From: Taxillus chinensis
Taxonomy: Eukaryota > Streptophyta > Magnoliopsida > Santalales > Loranthaceae
DNA length: 64,000 nucleotides
NCBI GenBank assembly: GCA_023512835.1
Contig: CM042084.1
Span: 58,024,793-58,088,792, forward strand
Direction: 5' to 3'
Part shown: piece after piece, positions 10,796 to 22,619 of the stretch
How the letters are laid out: each line of letters opens with the position of its first letter
Position numbering within the stretch: position 1 is the first letter of the stretch
The notes under the pieces: generated by a model
What the model was told of the DNA's origin: nothing
Seen by the model: the letters and a program-made list of their open reading frames with translations, nothing else
Databases searched by the model: none
Program-made: the position numbers and the translations under genes

Positions 10796-11170
10796 CTAAG
10801 GTATATAAGGCTTACCGTACTTGAAGATCATAGTTGCTGCCTTCTCTCTTAGCTCCATTGTCTGTTGCATCGTAAAGGTGGAGTGTTGGCTCCAATGTTT
10901 GTCCACGATTAAGAACGATTTGATGAAATGACAAACAAAGGCTCCGCAGCCTATCTCCATCCGGCGTTGTGGCACTTGCTTCTTGCCCCGGAATGTCACC
11001 TTGAGTTTCTCGGTTGAACGCAGGGGTGTGATACCCAACTCTTCATATAATCCGGCTTTCTTCACGGCTTCGGTTAGTCCGAGACACAGAGGTTCCCATT
11101 GATTCTTCCTAACGAAGTGCTCCACAACCTGATGAGAATCGATGAGAATCATCTGCTTGGACCGAATCAT
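10796..11170 (-). pseudogene. Sire-A accessory ORF, Ulp1/C48-like C-terminal domain
   Basis: A 124-codon stretch covering the end of the accessory protein. Landmarks: ILIDSHQ (putative catalytic Asp region), KKQVPQ (oxyanion Gln region) and CGAFVCHF. The TGC codon at 10946-10948 supplies the Cys before Gly-Ala-Phe, the position of the nucleophile in Ulp1/C48 proteases (Q...D-C-G-x-F). In Sire-D this codon is TAC (Tyr). Two opposite one-base indels around it restore the frame. The preceding His is encoded just upstream (SPHF at about 11185) but in another frame. A protease function is inferred from this motif order only. Confidence 0.65.
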
Positions 11171-12735
11171 GAAGACAGCCCATCATGAAGTGTGGCGACA
11201 TGATCCGGTACGGAATGAGGATGGTTGAGAGAGTTTTCCATGGCTTGCTATCCTCGGCGGTTCCTGGTCAATGTAAGTCTGAATTAACTCCACACCTGGG
11301 AAGATAGCCCTCATTCCAACATGGCAGAACTTCAAACAAGTGCCCATCTTCGTAAAGAGATGGAAACAGCCTCATCTCCATCTTAGCGACCCTCGAGAAG
11401 TTGTCAATGTCTTCTATAGTAAAGAGTCCTTTCTCCGAACAAAGAGTCCGAATGTCGGCCTGAGAGAAAGGATACATTTCGAAAAGACATCTTCTCTCGG
11501 CAGAAGACGCAAAGATAGGCTTTCATTGCCTTGCGCAAGTTTCCATCCGCATCGGACGGGTCAAACTCCGCATAGGATGGGAGGAAGGTATCAGCTGCGG
11601 ATGAGGAGGATGGAGGAGGAGCTCGAGGTGCGAGAGGAGCTTGGTTGAGAGAAGCGGCTTCGTTTGGGAATTTGAACTCCCTGAAGCACCGAAGTGGCGG
11701 GCCGCTTCTCGGTCCGGGAAGATGGTTGTGGGGCAGAAGGAGTAGACGGATCGGATGACACTTTCTCCCCCGGTTTGGCGGATCGCCGGGAAGCAACGGG
11801 AGGACGAGCCATCGTATGCGCCGATCCACGAAGGAAGTAGATAGTGAATGAACGGAGGTGGCGACAAGATCCATCTTCGCTCAATGGAAGTGGAGGAGTC
11901 GGTGAGGGCGGAGAGTAGTTGGGCGCCGAGGGCATCAACTTTGGCAGCGATGGCGAGAAATTTGGGCGCTTTGAGCATGGGCATGGCGGTCCAGTGAGCG
12001 GAAAGCACAAGCATCGGAGTGGACCGTGCCAAAAGAGGCACGCCCAAGTGCTAACTCTGGAGCTTTGGAGGACTCCCCCGCATGAACAGGGAGCGAGAGT
12101 GCGGTGGGCGGAGGAGTCCGCAGGAGTAGCGACGCGCCGGGGAGCATCCGGAGCATCGAGGGCATCCGGAGCTTCGGAGGCATCCGGAGCATTGGAGGCA
12201 TCCGGAGCAATGGAGGCATCTGGAGCAAGAGACCCGCTTTGACCAGGACAAGTCAACCACGGGAATCGCGGCGGCAGGGAGAAGAGGGTCCAGCCTTGGC
12301 GATGAGGGACTTTGGGTAGCAGGGGACTGGGCCGGAGGGTGTAGGGAACGACACATCGGGAATGGCGGCCGGCGTAAGAAAGCCGTGGTCCAGATTCCGG
12401 ATGATCATTGTCTCCGGGGATTGGGTATTACGGGTGTAAAACACCCAGGAGATCGGTGTCGGGAATGGAAGAGGTGTGGGCTAGGCTGAAACGGAGCCGA
12501 GGTCCGTTAAGGTGACGGCGGAGAGATGGTCAAGGTAATCTCGGGGTTGAGGTAGAGGAGGCAAGGGGGCTTCCTGGAGAAGCAGTGGGACATCAGCGGT
12601 GGCGACGGCAACAACGGTATCAACCGCAGCGGCTATAGCGAGAGGGAGAGGGAGTGGGGACATCGGCGGCGAGAGGGGGCGGAGGAGACAGCTTTAGACG
12701 CACCGCGCCGAGAGGGCCCCGCAACCTCGGACGGT
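11171..12735 (-). pseudogene. Sire-A accessory ORF, linker and middle region, frame-shifted
   Basis: Homologous to the middle of the 910-codon accessory frame of Sire-D (46902-48200) and to the 481-codon open stretch of Sire-B (40540-41985). It encodes a Pro/Ala/Ser-rich linker, a stretch with heptad-like spacing (RHAQAQSAQISAIAAKVDA in the relatives) and a basic segment (IPKRSRF). Many frame changes break it in Sire-A. Several overlapping ORFs on both strands here are by-products of high GC. Confidence 0.75.
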
Positions 12736-13580
12736 TCAGCACGGACACTTGGCCGGGAGGCCCGTGAGTGGGAGGGCGCAGCAACGGACCGAATCCGAGA
12801 GGATCGGTGTGCGAACCGACCTCGTGGGCTTGGGCGTCGGAGGGGTCACCAACGAGCCGCCTTGTTGTTCCGGGGCGGGGAGAACGCGGAGGGCTACATT
12901 AGGTCGGCGAGTGGTCATGTTCCCGTCCGGCGTAAGGTGACGAAGGTAAAGAGCCAAAGGAAACGAGACACCATCAACTTGGGCGAAATGGTCCGGACGA
13001 AGATGCCGGAAAACAATGCTGAGGATGCGCCCGAAGGAATGGTTTTTGGGACCATTTTGTAGCAAACGAAATAAGAACATCCCCCAATCCATTGGAAGAC
13101 CTTCAAAGACGCCGTACATGGCCAGTAGAAGATCGTACGGAACCGAGTCCAGGGCGGATGTGCGAGCCGCTGGGCATCGACTTAGAATAGTCGCCATACA
13201 TCGATAGCGACCCTGGAAGGATTTCACCTTGTATTCCTTTCCTTTGATCGTGCACCCCATAGAAGCCGCCATCCGTTCGGCATCCGGACGTTGTGGTTCA
13301 CCAAGAGGAAGGTGAAGAGCGGCGCGGAGAACAGCCGGAGTGATGACGATGGATTCACCGCGGACATAAGAGGTTATGGAATCTTTGGTGCGGCGAATCC
13401 GTTGGTAATACTCAAGAATGTCATCGATAAGAAGATCGATGGGATTGGAGACCAGGTTGAGTATGTGCGAGGCTTCAAGAAGAGGGCGAAGCTGGAGAAA
13501 CCAATCCGGAGGATCGAAACAACATTCCAATCAACTAGATGGCCAGGAGTAACGCCGGAAAGAAAGATTCTGGGTGCCAT
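12736..13580 (-). pseudogene. Sire-A accessory ORF, N-terminal domain
   Basis: Starts at Met 13580 (MAPRIFLSGV), shifts frame within 50 codons and continues in the 264-codon stretch 12736-13530. Landmarks: EYYQRIR, ITPAVLRAALHLPLGEPQRP, GRYRCMATILSRC, SALDSVPYDLLLAMYGVFEGLPMDW. The same segment in Athila-2 (60553-61245) has matching residues in the same order. The wider family is found in plant transposon-associated proteins; its biochemical role is unknown to me. Confidence 0.8.
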
Positions 13581-13693
13581 TGCAGATTTGATGGGAAGGG
13601 AAAGAGGAAAGGTGAGGTCTTGACGGTAGAAGGAGCAACGAGAGGGTTAGGAATTTGAAATGAGCAATACTCGTGCTTCGCAGGATGATCGAA

Positions 13694-13700
13694 CATATAA
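13694..13700 (-). promoter_or_regulatory. Putative internal TATA element upstream of Sire-A accessory ORF
   Basis: TTATATG on the minus strand about 115 bp before the Met at 13580. It is conserved at the same distance in Sire-D (49024-49030) and Sire-B (44233-44242, where it reads TTATATATTC). Confidence 0.4.
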
Positions 13701-14677
13701 GACCGAGTCCGCAAATGTCGCCGGGTCTAGGAATGTGGGAGTGAGGTGGGGACCCGCGCGACATGCTGATGTCATTTGTCCTGGATATCGAGGCGTCTCC
13801 GAATAAAACGATGTCGTGGAGACCGCATGACCAAGTAGAGATTACACTGGTTGCCATCCAGAGAAGTGTATGTGCAACCCGAGATAGGCATTTAATGAAT
13901 CATCATTATTCCTCCTCAAAAGCATGCGACATATGAGTATACGTGGATTGTCACAATTGAACAAAGTCGGGAGTCCGGAGGAAAGAGTCGACACTCATCC
14001 GGAGTTAATAATATTCGTGAAAGAGTATCCGGATGAATAATAGACCTTGTCCAGTCATAAACAGAGTTTGGTGAGAATGTAGAGTAGATTCCTTTGCGAT
14101 CAATAAGTCGAGGAGAAGAGAAGTACCACAACACTTCAAATCCGAGACTATGGACTGGATTTATCAATATGGTTGCAAAGAAAATCTGAACCTGTAGCTA
14201 AATAAAGATATACGGAAAATACAAAAGCCGAACAGGCAAGGATTAGTACGGATTAGAGAAGATAATCAAGTGAAAGGCAACATAATCCGAACTAATAAGA
14301 AACAGAACTCATGCATGGCAAGGAAAGTAGTAGACCTACGCAATGTGAAGGTGATCAATATTACCGAGTCAGGGCATATGTCGGATAGCAATACACAGGT
14401 TCATATAGGTCAACATAACGAAACCGTCTTGCTGAACAGCGTAGCTAAGATTAATTAAAGATCATATGATTTGGCTTCATTAGGATTCATGAGTGTGAAA
14501 TGATAAGGTGAACACATGTCAAAAGAATGCAGATGATTAGTCGATTAAAATGCATGGTTGAAGAAGGAAAATACATCCACACATGCCACTTTTCCGATTT
14601 AAAACAGCATGTCCAATCGATCCGGAAGTAACAGCGTAGAGGAGGGAGAATCCGAGACATATTAGGGGTTCATTGCT

Positions 14678-14808
14678 GCTCCCCCGTAGATCATTTAATC
14701 CTCTCAATGAAAAGCTCCCCCTCGGATAGACAGTCAAGGCAAAAGGTCATGAGACATATACGGGGGTATTCCTGAATAAAATATAAAGCATTTTCTCCCC
14801 CGTAGATT
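14678..14808 (-). other. Multiple internal polypurine tracts, Sire-A
   Basis: Three G-rich tracts on the minus strand: ATCTACGGGGGAGC (14678-14692), GAGGGGGAGCT (14713-14723) and ATCTACGGGGGAGA (14794-14808). Repeated polypurine tracts after pol are a known hallmark of Sireviruses. Confidence 0.75.
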
Positions 14809-15248
14809 GTGCAATCCTCTCGGTTGACCGTTCCAATTTGTAGTTCAAAGACTGTCTATCTTATTAGAAAGCTATACTTCGAGCGATCGAATGCGTTTGT
14901 GTATTCATCCACCAGGCATTCCAAGCTAGCCCATTTCACTTCTTCAACTATGCACGTTAATAGAGAAATCTAAATGAACATGCTTTGGTTATGTGGTGAT
15001 TAATGGATGTGAAGATCATGAATCCGACTGAGGTAAATCATATAATCTGTAATTATGTTACCTTTAAACGACTTGATCGGGAAACGCAAGCATCCTCCCA
15101 AAATGAGGTTGAGATTGATATCGAAGCATGAAACCGTTGAGCGGTAAGTATGATCAGCAATACAGGCGAGAGTTTTTACTACTTTCGGTAAACATACAAT
15201 GCATGGTCTAGTGAGTAAATATACTTGTTGTGTAATTCAAATGAGAAA

Positions 15249-16859
15249 CTATGCAGAGAAGTCGAGCATACCTAGTCGGAAGAGTAGTTCGAAAAACCTC
15301 GCATCAGGTAGGGGCTTTGTAAATATGTCTGCTAATTGATCTTCGGTGGCAACATGTTCCAGAGAAATATGGTTTTTGAGAACATGATCGCGTATGAAGT
15401 GATATCGGACCTCAATGTGCTTCGTCTTAGGATGCATGACAGGATTGTTGCTGATGGCAATTGCACTAGTGTTGTCACGGTAAAGTGGAATAGAGGACAT
15501 GGTGAATCCGTAGTCGGTAAGTTGACTTTGCATCCAAAGTAGGCTGTGCGCAGCAACTTCCAAGACTATATATTCCGCCTCAGCGAGAGAGTTGATACGG
15601 AATTCGCTTCTTCCGAACCATGAGATCAATCTATTTCCAAGAAACCGACACGTACCGCTTGTGCTTTTCCTGTCGATGCGACATCCAGTGAAGTCGGCAT
15701 CGAGTACCCGGATAAGGTGAAGTTGGACTCCTTTGGGTACCAGAGGCCCAAATTCATCGTCCCTTTGAGATACCTTAATATCCGTTTTACGTGAAGCATA
15801 TGTGACTCCTTGGGATTTGCCTGATATCGAGCACAAATGCAAGTTGCAAACATAATGTCCTGGGCGACTTGTTGTAAGATAGAGCAAGGAGCCGATCATC
15901 CCTCTCGTAGTCGGTCACATTTATCGATATGCCGTCCACATCCGGATCTAACTTGGCACCGACAGGCATTGGAGTTTTGACGGGAGATGAACCTTCCATA
16001 CCAAACTTCTTAATAAGATCGCGAGTGTACTTAGCCTGATTGATAAAGATTCCTTCCTTTAATTGTTTGACTTCAATTCCAAGGAAGTAGGACGGTTCTC
16101 CCATCATGCTCATTTCAAACTTGCCTGTCATCAACTTAGCAAACTCTTCACAAAGCTTCGGATTCGTTGATCCGAAAATGATATCGTCCACGTATATTTG
16201 TACGATCGAGTGTGTCCTTTCTCTTGTCGTAGAAATGGGGTGGTGTCTATCTTCCCTTTTTGGAAGTTATGAGCAAGTAGGAATTCGACGGCGTGTCGTA
16301 CCAGGCTCTTGGAGCTTGCTTCAAACCATATAGAGCTTTCTGAAGTTTGTAGACAAGATGTCCTGCCTTAGGTTCAATGAAGCCGGGAGGTTGTTCAACA
16401 TACACCTCCTCTTGAAGGTCTCCATTCAGGAATGCGCTCTTGACGTCCATTTGATAAACTATGAAGTTTTCATATGAAGCATACGCCGGAAACATTCGGA
16501 TTGCCTCAAGTCTTGCGACCGGAGCAAAGGTTTCATCATAATCTATTCCTTCTTCTTGACGATATCCTTTGGCTACCAGTCCTGGCTTTGTTCTGGATTA
16601 CTATTCCATCCGTATCAAGCTTGTTCCGGAACACCCATTTAACGCCAATGACTTGCTGAGACTTAGGCCTTGGTACTAAGGTCCACACATTATTTCTCTT
16701 AAATTGATTCAGCTCTTCTTGCATGGCCTCTATCCAGTTTGAATCTTGAAGAGCTTCATCTACCACCTTTGGTTCTATTTGAGATAGAAAGCATGAGTAA
16801 AGACTCATGTTTGAGGTGGTTGCTCTTGTTCTTACACCAACGGTAGGATCACCAATCAC
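15249..16859 (-). pseudogene. pol: Sire-A reverse transcriptase and RNase H
   Basis: Copia-type RT split over several frames: [21 protein letters not shown] (16536-16859), [25 protein letters not shown] (16247-16495), and the YVDD box with IIFGSTN at about 16190 (15787-16191). RNase H follows (15249-15899) with the ADIFTKPLPDARFFELL ending and the natural stop at 15249. One frame break is a CTG-to-CG base loss near 16286. Compared with Sire-C, many CpG sites are kept, as expected of a younger copy. Confidence 0.9.
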
Positions 16860-18620
16860 TTGATCCGAGGGATGGTTTTGGGTCCATCTATAATTCCGTG
16901 CGTGTGTTGGTTGATCTTGAACAATTTGAAGCTCTTCCAGTTGGGTGGATCGGTTGTATCGACTGGTTAAGCTTCGTCCGGAGTAGATGTTTCCGTATTT
17001 AGAGGTACGGATGAACTAGTTGGTTCTTCAACACTGTTTCTTCCAGGTGTTAACTAGTCCGGACGGACTTGAAAGTGCTCCGGAATTTTGTGTATCCGTA
17101 GGAGTTTGTCCAGGAGCTAAATGGTAGTCCGGAGTCGAGTCATCCGTAGCATCATCCATAGAATTTCGTTGTGTTTCGCTGATGCCACGTGGTTGGTCAG
17201 GATACCGGTCAAGGATGTGTAGCGAGGAATATTCATAAACTTCGAGTAATCGACGTTGCTGTCCATGACCTGCATATTTGAATTTGAAGGACCGACTTTT
17301 GACCAAACAAGATTAGTTTCATCAAAGGTTACATGGATAGATTCTTCAACTTTAAAAAGTTTTCTATTGAAGACCCGATAAGCCTTGCTATGAAGTGAGT
17401 ACCCGACAAAAATCCCATCATCGATTTTGGTTCAAATTTATTCCGGGTCTCTTTGCCATTTATCAAGATATATAGCAAGTACACCCAAAGGCTCTGAAAT
17501 GTGAAATTGAAGGTTTTCGTCCTCTCCACATCTCATAGGGTGTTTTCATGGTAGATTTATTTATTAGAGTTCCGTTACGAACATAGCGGGCGGTGGACAC
17601 GACTTGACCCATAGGCGAGAGGAAGCGTTGCCCCTGCTAACATGGATCTACCAGCTTCAACTAAAGTTCGATTCTTGCGCTCGGCTACCCCATTTTGTTG
17701 TGGGGTTCGGGGAGCAGAGAAGTCATGTTTGTATGCCCTGTTCCGAACAATATGATCTCATTTCTGAAAAGTCAAATTCGTACCATGATCACTCCTGATG
17801 CATTTAATGCTCGATCCTTGTGAGTTGCTTATCCAGTTGAAGAGATCTACAAGATGTTCAAAAGTTTGATCCTTTGATTTCAGGAACATCACTCATGTAT
17901 ATCTGGTGTAATCATCGATAACCACAAGAGTATATCTCGCACCACTAGTAGTGATGAAACAGATATAGGACCACATAGGTCCATATGAAGAAGTTGCAGA
18001 GGAGCAGTTATTGAGTTAACCGATTTGCTCTTAAAGCCGTGTTTGGTCTGTTTACCAAGTTGGCATTCTCGACGAGAGAGTGTCTCTGGAGAACTTGAGT
18101 TTGGGTAGACCAGGTGACAAGATCAAGTGACGCCAATTTAGACAAGGTCTTAAAATTTAAATGTGCGCATCGCTTGTGCCATAACCAACTATCTTCATCT
18201 AAAGCTTTCGTGAGGAAGCATACGGTCGAAGAATTATTTCTTAAGACCACTTGAATATATGTCCCCATCTCTTGATCCGGATAACTTAACATCTCCAGGA
18301 TAAGTTTTCTCTTCTTGTACAGGTGTTGGACAAAAAGGAAACAGTAAATCCTTTGTCACATAGTTTACCGACACTTAGCAAATTATGCTTTAAACCTTCG
18401 ACTAGTGCAACTTTAGTGATTGATACACGGCCGTTAGTTAAAGTGCCATACCCGACGGTCTTACCTTTGTTGTTGTCGCCATATGAAACGGATGGACCTT
18501 GTTTATCATTAACTTCTACAAGCGAGTCTGGTCACCCGTCATATGTCCGGAGCATCCACTATCAAGGATCCACTTGCTTTGATTGATCTTTAACTTCAAG
18601 TGATCCGGCAATTCATTCCA
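16860..18620 (-). pseudogene. pol: Sire-A protease and integrase, frame-shifted
   Basis: Colinear with 35380-37140 of Sire-C. The protease (WILDSGCS motif region near 18560), the zinc-binding pre-integrase segment (LWHKRCAHLNFKTLSKLASLD, 18008-18292) and the integrase core are recognisable but scattered over frames. The visible one-base losses at 17779 and 18523 coincide with CTG or CAG in Sire-C. No complete enzyme can be read. Confidence 0.85.
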
Positions 18621-20944
18621 GAGATGCTCCTGAAAGACAACGGTTTACACTTTTGGTGCCCAAACTTGTTTCGGGCGGTTAGAGTGAGCAGCAGTATTGT
18701 CAACATTTACGGATTTGATTTTGTTAGGACTCTTAGCTTTCCACGTTGACATTAACTTGTTAGTTTCTGCTGCTTCTTTTGTTTGGGTTTTCTTGGGAGA
18801 GACACTCCTTTTAGATTTAGATCTTGTTTTGCTCGAAGAACCCCTTTTATTAAACTGATCTTTATTTGATTGAAATTGATTACAAAGCCAGCTATCGATA
18901 GACTCCAACATTCATAGTGATAATGACCCATTTCCCTACGGATGGAACAGACACTATAATGTGAAGTACAAACAGGGGATACGGGTCTCTTAGATTTTAT
19001 AGTTTTTCTACTCTGTTCCCTGTGGCCTAATCCATTACGTTTGGGTGACGCGCTCTTGGCCTTAAATGCGTCGGCCTTAGCCTTGTCTTTCCTTTTTGGG
19101 TGCTACGCTTTTGGCTTTAACTGCAGCGACCTTCCCTTCATCTTTAGTTACGGGTCTTACTGCTTCGGGAAGTGCGAATGTGACCTCTTTTCCACGATCA
19201 TATACTATGGTGCCACCTGAAATGAAACCATCCAACGGTTTAGATGTACTAACAGGATATAAGTTGGTTAGTTTAGGAGTGAAATCCGGAGGACACTCGG
19301 TAGCTTGAGCTATGGAGGTTGATGGTTCAAACCTAGGCCAGGTTTGACTCGAATGTCGTCAGGGTCAGTCCTAAAGGTAGAGGCTATTTCCCCAAATTTT
19401 AGCCACTTATGATTTATTTCCTTTTCCTGTTCCAGTTCATTTTCGAGTCTTTTCACTATAACTTTTAGACCTGAAAGATTGGTATTTAACAAATGATTTT
19501 CAGCTCTTAGATCATGATACCAAGCTTCCTTTCCTCTGAAGTCAGCTACGTCCTTTTCGAGTCTATTAATAGTAAATTCGAGACGTTTATTCTGACTTTC
19601 CATATCTTTGTACATTTGAGTAATTATTAGTCTCTCATTCTTTTCATGATCACATGCAATAGTAAGAGATTCTAATTTACTCAGGAGCTCGAGATAGAAG
19701 GTACCTCGGCATTTGCCATGAGGTAGACGTTCGGCTTAATGGTCGGCTCATCATCCGAGGATTCCTCCTCTTCTTCCGAGCCACTCATGTATTTTGTCAC
19801 GAGCGCCTTTCTCTTGCTCTTGCTGTTATCTGAGGTGGAGCGGCGAGGATTTACCTTGTCACTTTTCTCGGCCACCTTTGCTTTGGACCTGCATTCCTTG
19901 GCCTAGTGACCGGTTTTCCCACGGTTGAAACATTCCTGGGAACTGGACTCCTGTCGCTCCTTCCGTTGGAACGATGATGATGAGCGTCTTCGATCCCTTT
20001 TCGCTTTTCCGTAGGAATCGCTCAAAGGATTTGACAAGAAGGGCTATCTCTTCCTCCTCATCGAATCGGGAATTGTCGGATACGTCCGTATCATCATTCC
20101 TCGGTATGTTTAGACATTCGTAGCTTTGAGAGCTACCCCCTTTTTCTTTCCGAGCTATTTTCTCATCTCTCGTCGAGTACTTAAACCCGACTTCGTGAGT
20201 CCGCAGCTCTCCATATAGTTCTTCAAGGGGAACATACCGCGCTTTTTGTCCGATTGCATCCGGAGTTGTTTGGAGTAGTAGCGATCCGGCAAGGAGCGAA
20301 AGAACTTGTCATTGATCCGGGATTGAGAGTAATGCTCATTGACAGTCTTCGGTTCAAGTATGATCTTGCTGAATCTCCGATAGATGCTTTCAAGTGATTC
20401 GCCCGGTTTATGATTAAAACTCTCAAAGTTCCGTCTCGAGAGTACGGATCACATTCTGCATCCGGGACCGACTCCCCTCATAGAGGATTGTCGGTTTGTC
20501 CCAAACGACTTTTTTTGTCGTGCGGCCCTGGACGTCCGTGAAAGCCTCGGAATCCAAAGACGATGTAACATAAGCCAGAGCCTTTTCACTAGCACACCGC
20601 CAGGCTCTTTCATCGTTGGTAAGTTCAAGATCGCTCTTTGGCCTCCTTACACCATGTTCTCCGATAGTCATCGGAATTGGAATCTCCTGATGAAGACATG
20701 GCCACATAAGATGATCATGGCAAACCATAAACATCTTCATGCGAGCTTTCCACTGGGAGAAAAGCTCAGGTGTGAATTTGGGCGGTTTCGTTAGAGTAAA
20801 CCCGAACTCCGTGGTTGAGAAGCGACGGCGGCAGCAGGTTGTGGTGGGTCGACATTTTCACCGCTTGCTTCGATTCGGGATGGGCTCCTGTGCACCTCCG
20901 GAGTTAAGGCGAGTGTTGAATAGCATACTGCTTTCTTCGGCCAT
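18621..20944 (-). pseudogene. gag: Sire-A gag, frame-shifted
   Basis: Starts at Met 20944 and runs to the protease. Landmarks: SMLFNTRLNS, HMKMFMVCHDHLMWPC, SYLNRRLS, a zinc-knuckle remnant (CFNRGKTGH then a stop, AKEC) near 19900, the acidic SGSEEEEESSDDEP and a coiled-coil-like stretch (DMESQNKRLEFTINRLEKD, 19310-19615). The first knuckle has Arg where its second Cys should be. The long gag with a C-terminal coiled coil fits Sireviruses. Confidence 0.88.
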
Positions 20945-20990
20945 TTCGAGATTGAAAGAGTGGGATCTCTACTTAGAATGAAGTAGAACT

Positions 20991-21002
20991 TGCTCGATAC
21001 CA
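20991..21002 (-). other. Primer binding site, initiator tRNA-Met type (Sire-A)
   Basis: TGGTATCGAGCA on the minus strand, 2 bp from the 5' LTR. It differs from the usual TGGTATCAGAGC by loss of one A in CAG, the same error type seen elsewhere in this element. Confidence 0.88.
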
Positions 21003-21300
21003 CTTGATGGTCCCTTGGAGCCTAAAGGGGGGGGGGGTGAATAGGCTCTTATTCAAACTCTTTCTTTTCTCTCAAGACACAAAGACTTATCTAGTTTAAG
21101 TGATAGAATCACTCCGGAAGATAACCAGGATAGTGGAAGTATTTTGTTTTATTATCACAAGGTGATTACAACAAAATAGAAGCAAACACTCTCTTACACT
21201 CTGTTTACAACAATGAACTCACACGCTAGCCAAGTTCCTTTTTCTAATTTTCTTTTTCACTTCGGCTCACAAGCTCTTTTACATGAAGTATAAGTATGAA

Positions 21301-21308
21301 TATTTATA
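21301..21308 (-). promoter_or_regulatory. TATA box of Sire-A 5' LTR
   Basis: GTATAAATATTC context on the minus strand, conserved in all Sirevirus LTRs of the window (for example 44949-44956). Confidence 0.65.
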
Positions 21309-21710
21309 CAAAGCATTCCTAAGAGACAACCTTGGAACTTAAAGTTCCGGAATGCGTTCCGCACTAACTATCCCTCGTAATCTGTCCGCCTTGACTGCTG
21401 CGGATTGTGGAGCTCAAGATCTTGGATTTGAAGAGTATAAGTGTCTTTGTGAGTTCCGAGATACAATTAAGGTTGTGTCCACATATCCGGATGATCCACG
21501 TGTAAGATTCTTCTTGATCTAAATGCATTCGTCTTACATCGGGACAGCACGAGCTGATAACTTTAAATGCGGTTTTGTTGGAGCAGTGTCTTCTTGGTCC
21601 GGTGTAATTTTCCTTACTCCGTAGTTAATGAAGCTCGGAACCTTACTCCGTGTCAGTGGTTGCTTACTCCGTATCTATTCGATCTTGGAATCCTTAGTCC
21701 GTGTCGCCGC

Positions 21711-21930
21711 TTCCTTACTCCGCATGTAGGTTCCTTACTCCGCATGTAAGTTCCTTACTCCGCATGTAAGTTCCTTACTCCGTATGTAAGTTCCTTACTC
21801 CGTATGTAAGTTCCTTACTCCGTGTGTAAGTTCCTTACTCCGTATGTAAGTTCCTTACTCCGTATGTAAGTTCCTTACTCCGTATGTAAGTTCCTTACTC
21901 CGTGTGTAAGTTCCTTACTCCGGGCGAGTC
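21711..21930. repeat. 20-bp tandem array in Sire-A 5' LTR, about 11 copies
   Basis: Same unit and copy number as 10071-10290. Only a few positions differ between the two arrays. Confidence 0.95.
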
Positions 21931-22292
21931 ATAAGTTCGGATTCCTTACTCCGCATCTGGTTTCTTTATTCCGCATCTATTTTCCTTACTCCGCACTTAT
22001 TTTCCTTACTCCGCACTTATTTTCCTTACTCCGCACTTATCCTTTAAGTTCTTAGTCCGTAGGATTGTTCCTTATTCCGTATGTATTTGTTACTTGGTTA
22101 TTTACCAAGTGTTTGACGACACAAACTCTTGTCCGGATCAGGATTATGTATCCTGTCCTTAGCTTTGCTCTCACGAGTGCATCTTTGGATTAGTGACATA
22201 CCTTCTGCAATGATCAAATAAACACAAAAGATCTCAGATCAAATTACATAAGGCTTTATCAGCATTATCCAAATTCTGGGTTTGATCCAACA

Positions 22293-22619
22293 AAAATACA
22301 TCATTTGGAGCTCAAAAATGCCTGCACGTGAGAATGCACGTGAGAAAGCTTTTCACGTGCACCTTGATTTTGCCTTCATTTTGCTTCCATCTTCTTCCTA
22401 TAGCTTCCTCTTGAGTGTATGGAGTGATCTAGCGAAGGTGTGTGGGAAAAGGTTGCTCCAAAACCTGCCAAAAACACTCAAAAAGTACCACTATACACCA
22501 AACAGGGTCTTCCTAGGGGTTAGAGCAAATATGTGTAAAATAGCATGCAAATAGGTACAAAACATACGCTAAAACACCCTATATAAGGTCTAGGATAATG
22601 GCATAAATGCACGTTATCA
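22293..22619 (-). repeat. Athila LTR fragment, duplication unit 2, right of Sire-A
   Basis: Matches 6081-6407, including the CACGTG palindrome. It begins with the second AAAAT of the Sire-A target duplication and ends at the same LTR terminus (GTTATCA) as Athila-1. Confidence 0.92.

Larger units (their letters stand above)
13581..15248. other. Spacer between Sire-A pol and accessory ORF
   Basis: A 1.7-kb non-coding spacer, colinear with 48909-50576 (Sire-D) and 29735-30900 (Sire-C). It contains a TATA-like sequence (13694-13700) about 115 bp upstream of the accessory ORF and a group of internal polypurine tracts (14678-14808). No supported gene. Confidence 0.8.
9366..22292 (-). mobile_element. 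Sire-A, complete Ty1/Copia Sirevirus-type retrotransposon
   Basis: A 12,927-bp element with two LTRs (9366-10652 and 21005-22292), an initiator tRNA-Met primer site, and a polypurine tract against the 3' LTR. It is flanked by AAAAT at 9361-9365 and 22293-22297, a perfect 5-bp target duplication inside an Athila LTR. Internal order on the minus strand is gag, protease, integrase, RT, RNase H, a 1.7-kb spacer with extra polypurine tracts, and a long accessory ORF. The LTRs differ at about a dozen sites by eye, so the insertion is recent. All reading frames are nevertheless broken. Confidence 0.95.
21005..22292 (-). repeat. Sire-A 5' LTR
   Basis: 1288 bp, TG...CA ends, carrying the TATA-like TATAAATA at 21301-21308 (minus). 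It would drive transcription leftward. Its outer end abuts AAAAT at 22293-22297. Confidence 0.95.

Noticed and set aside
11919..12319. Repetitive Gly/Ser/Ile ORFs on the plus strand
   Set aside because: Antisense shadows of the Ala/Pro/Asp-rich linker of the Sire-A accessory ORF.
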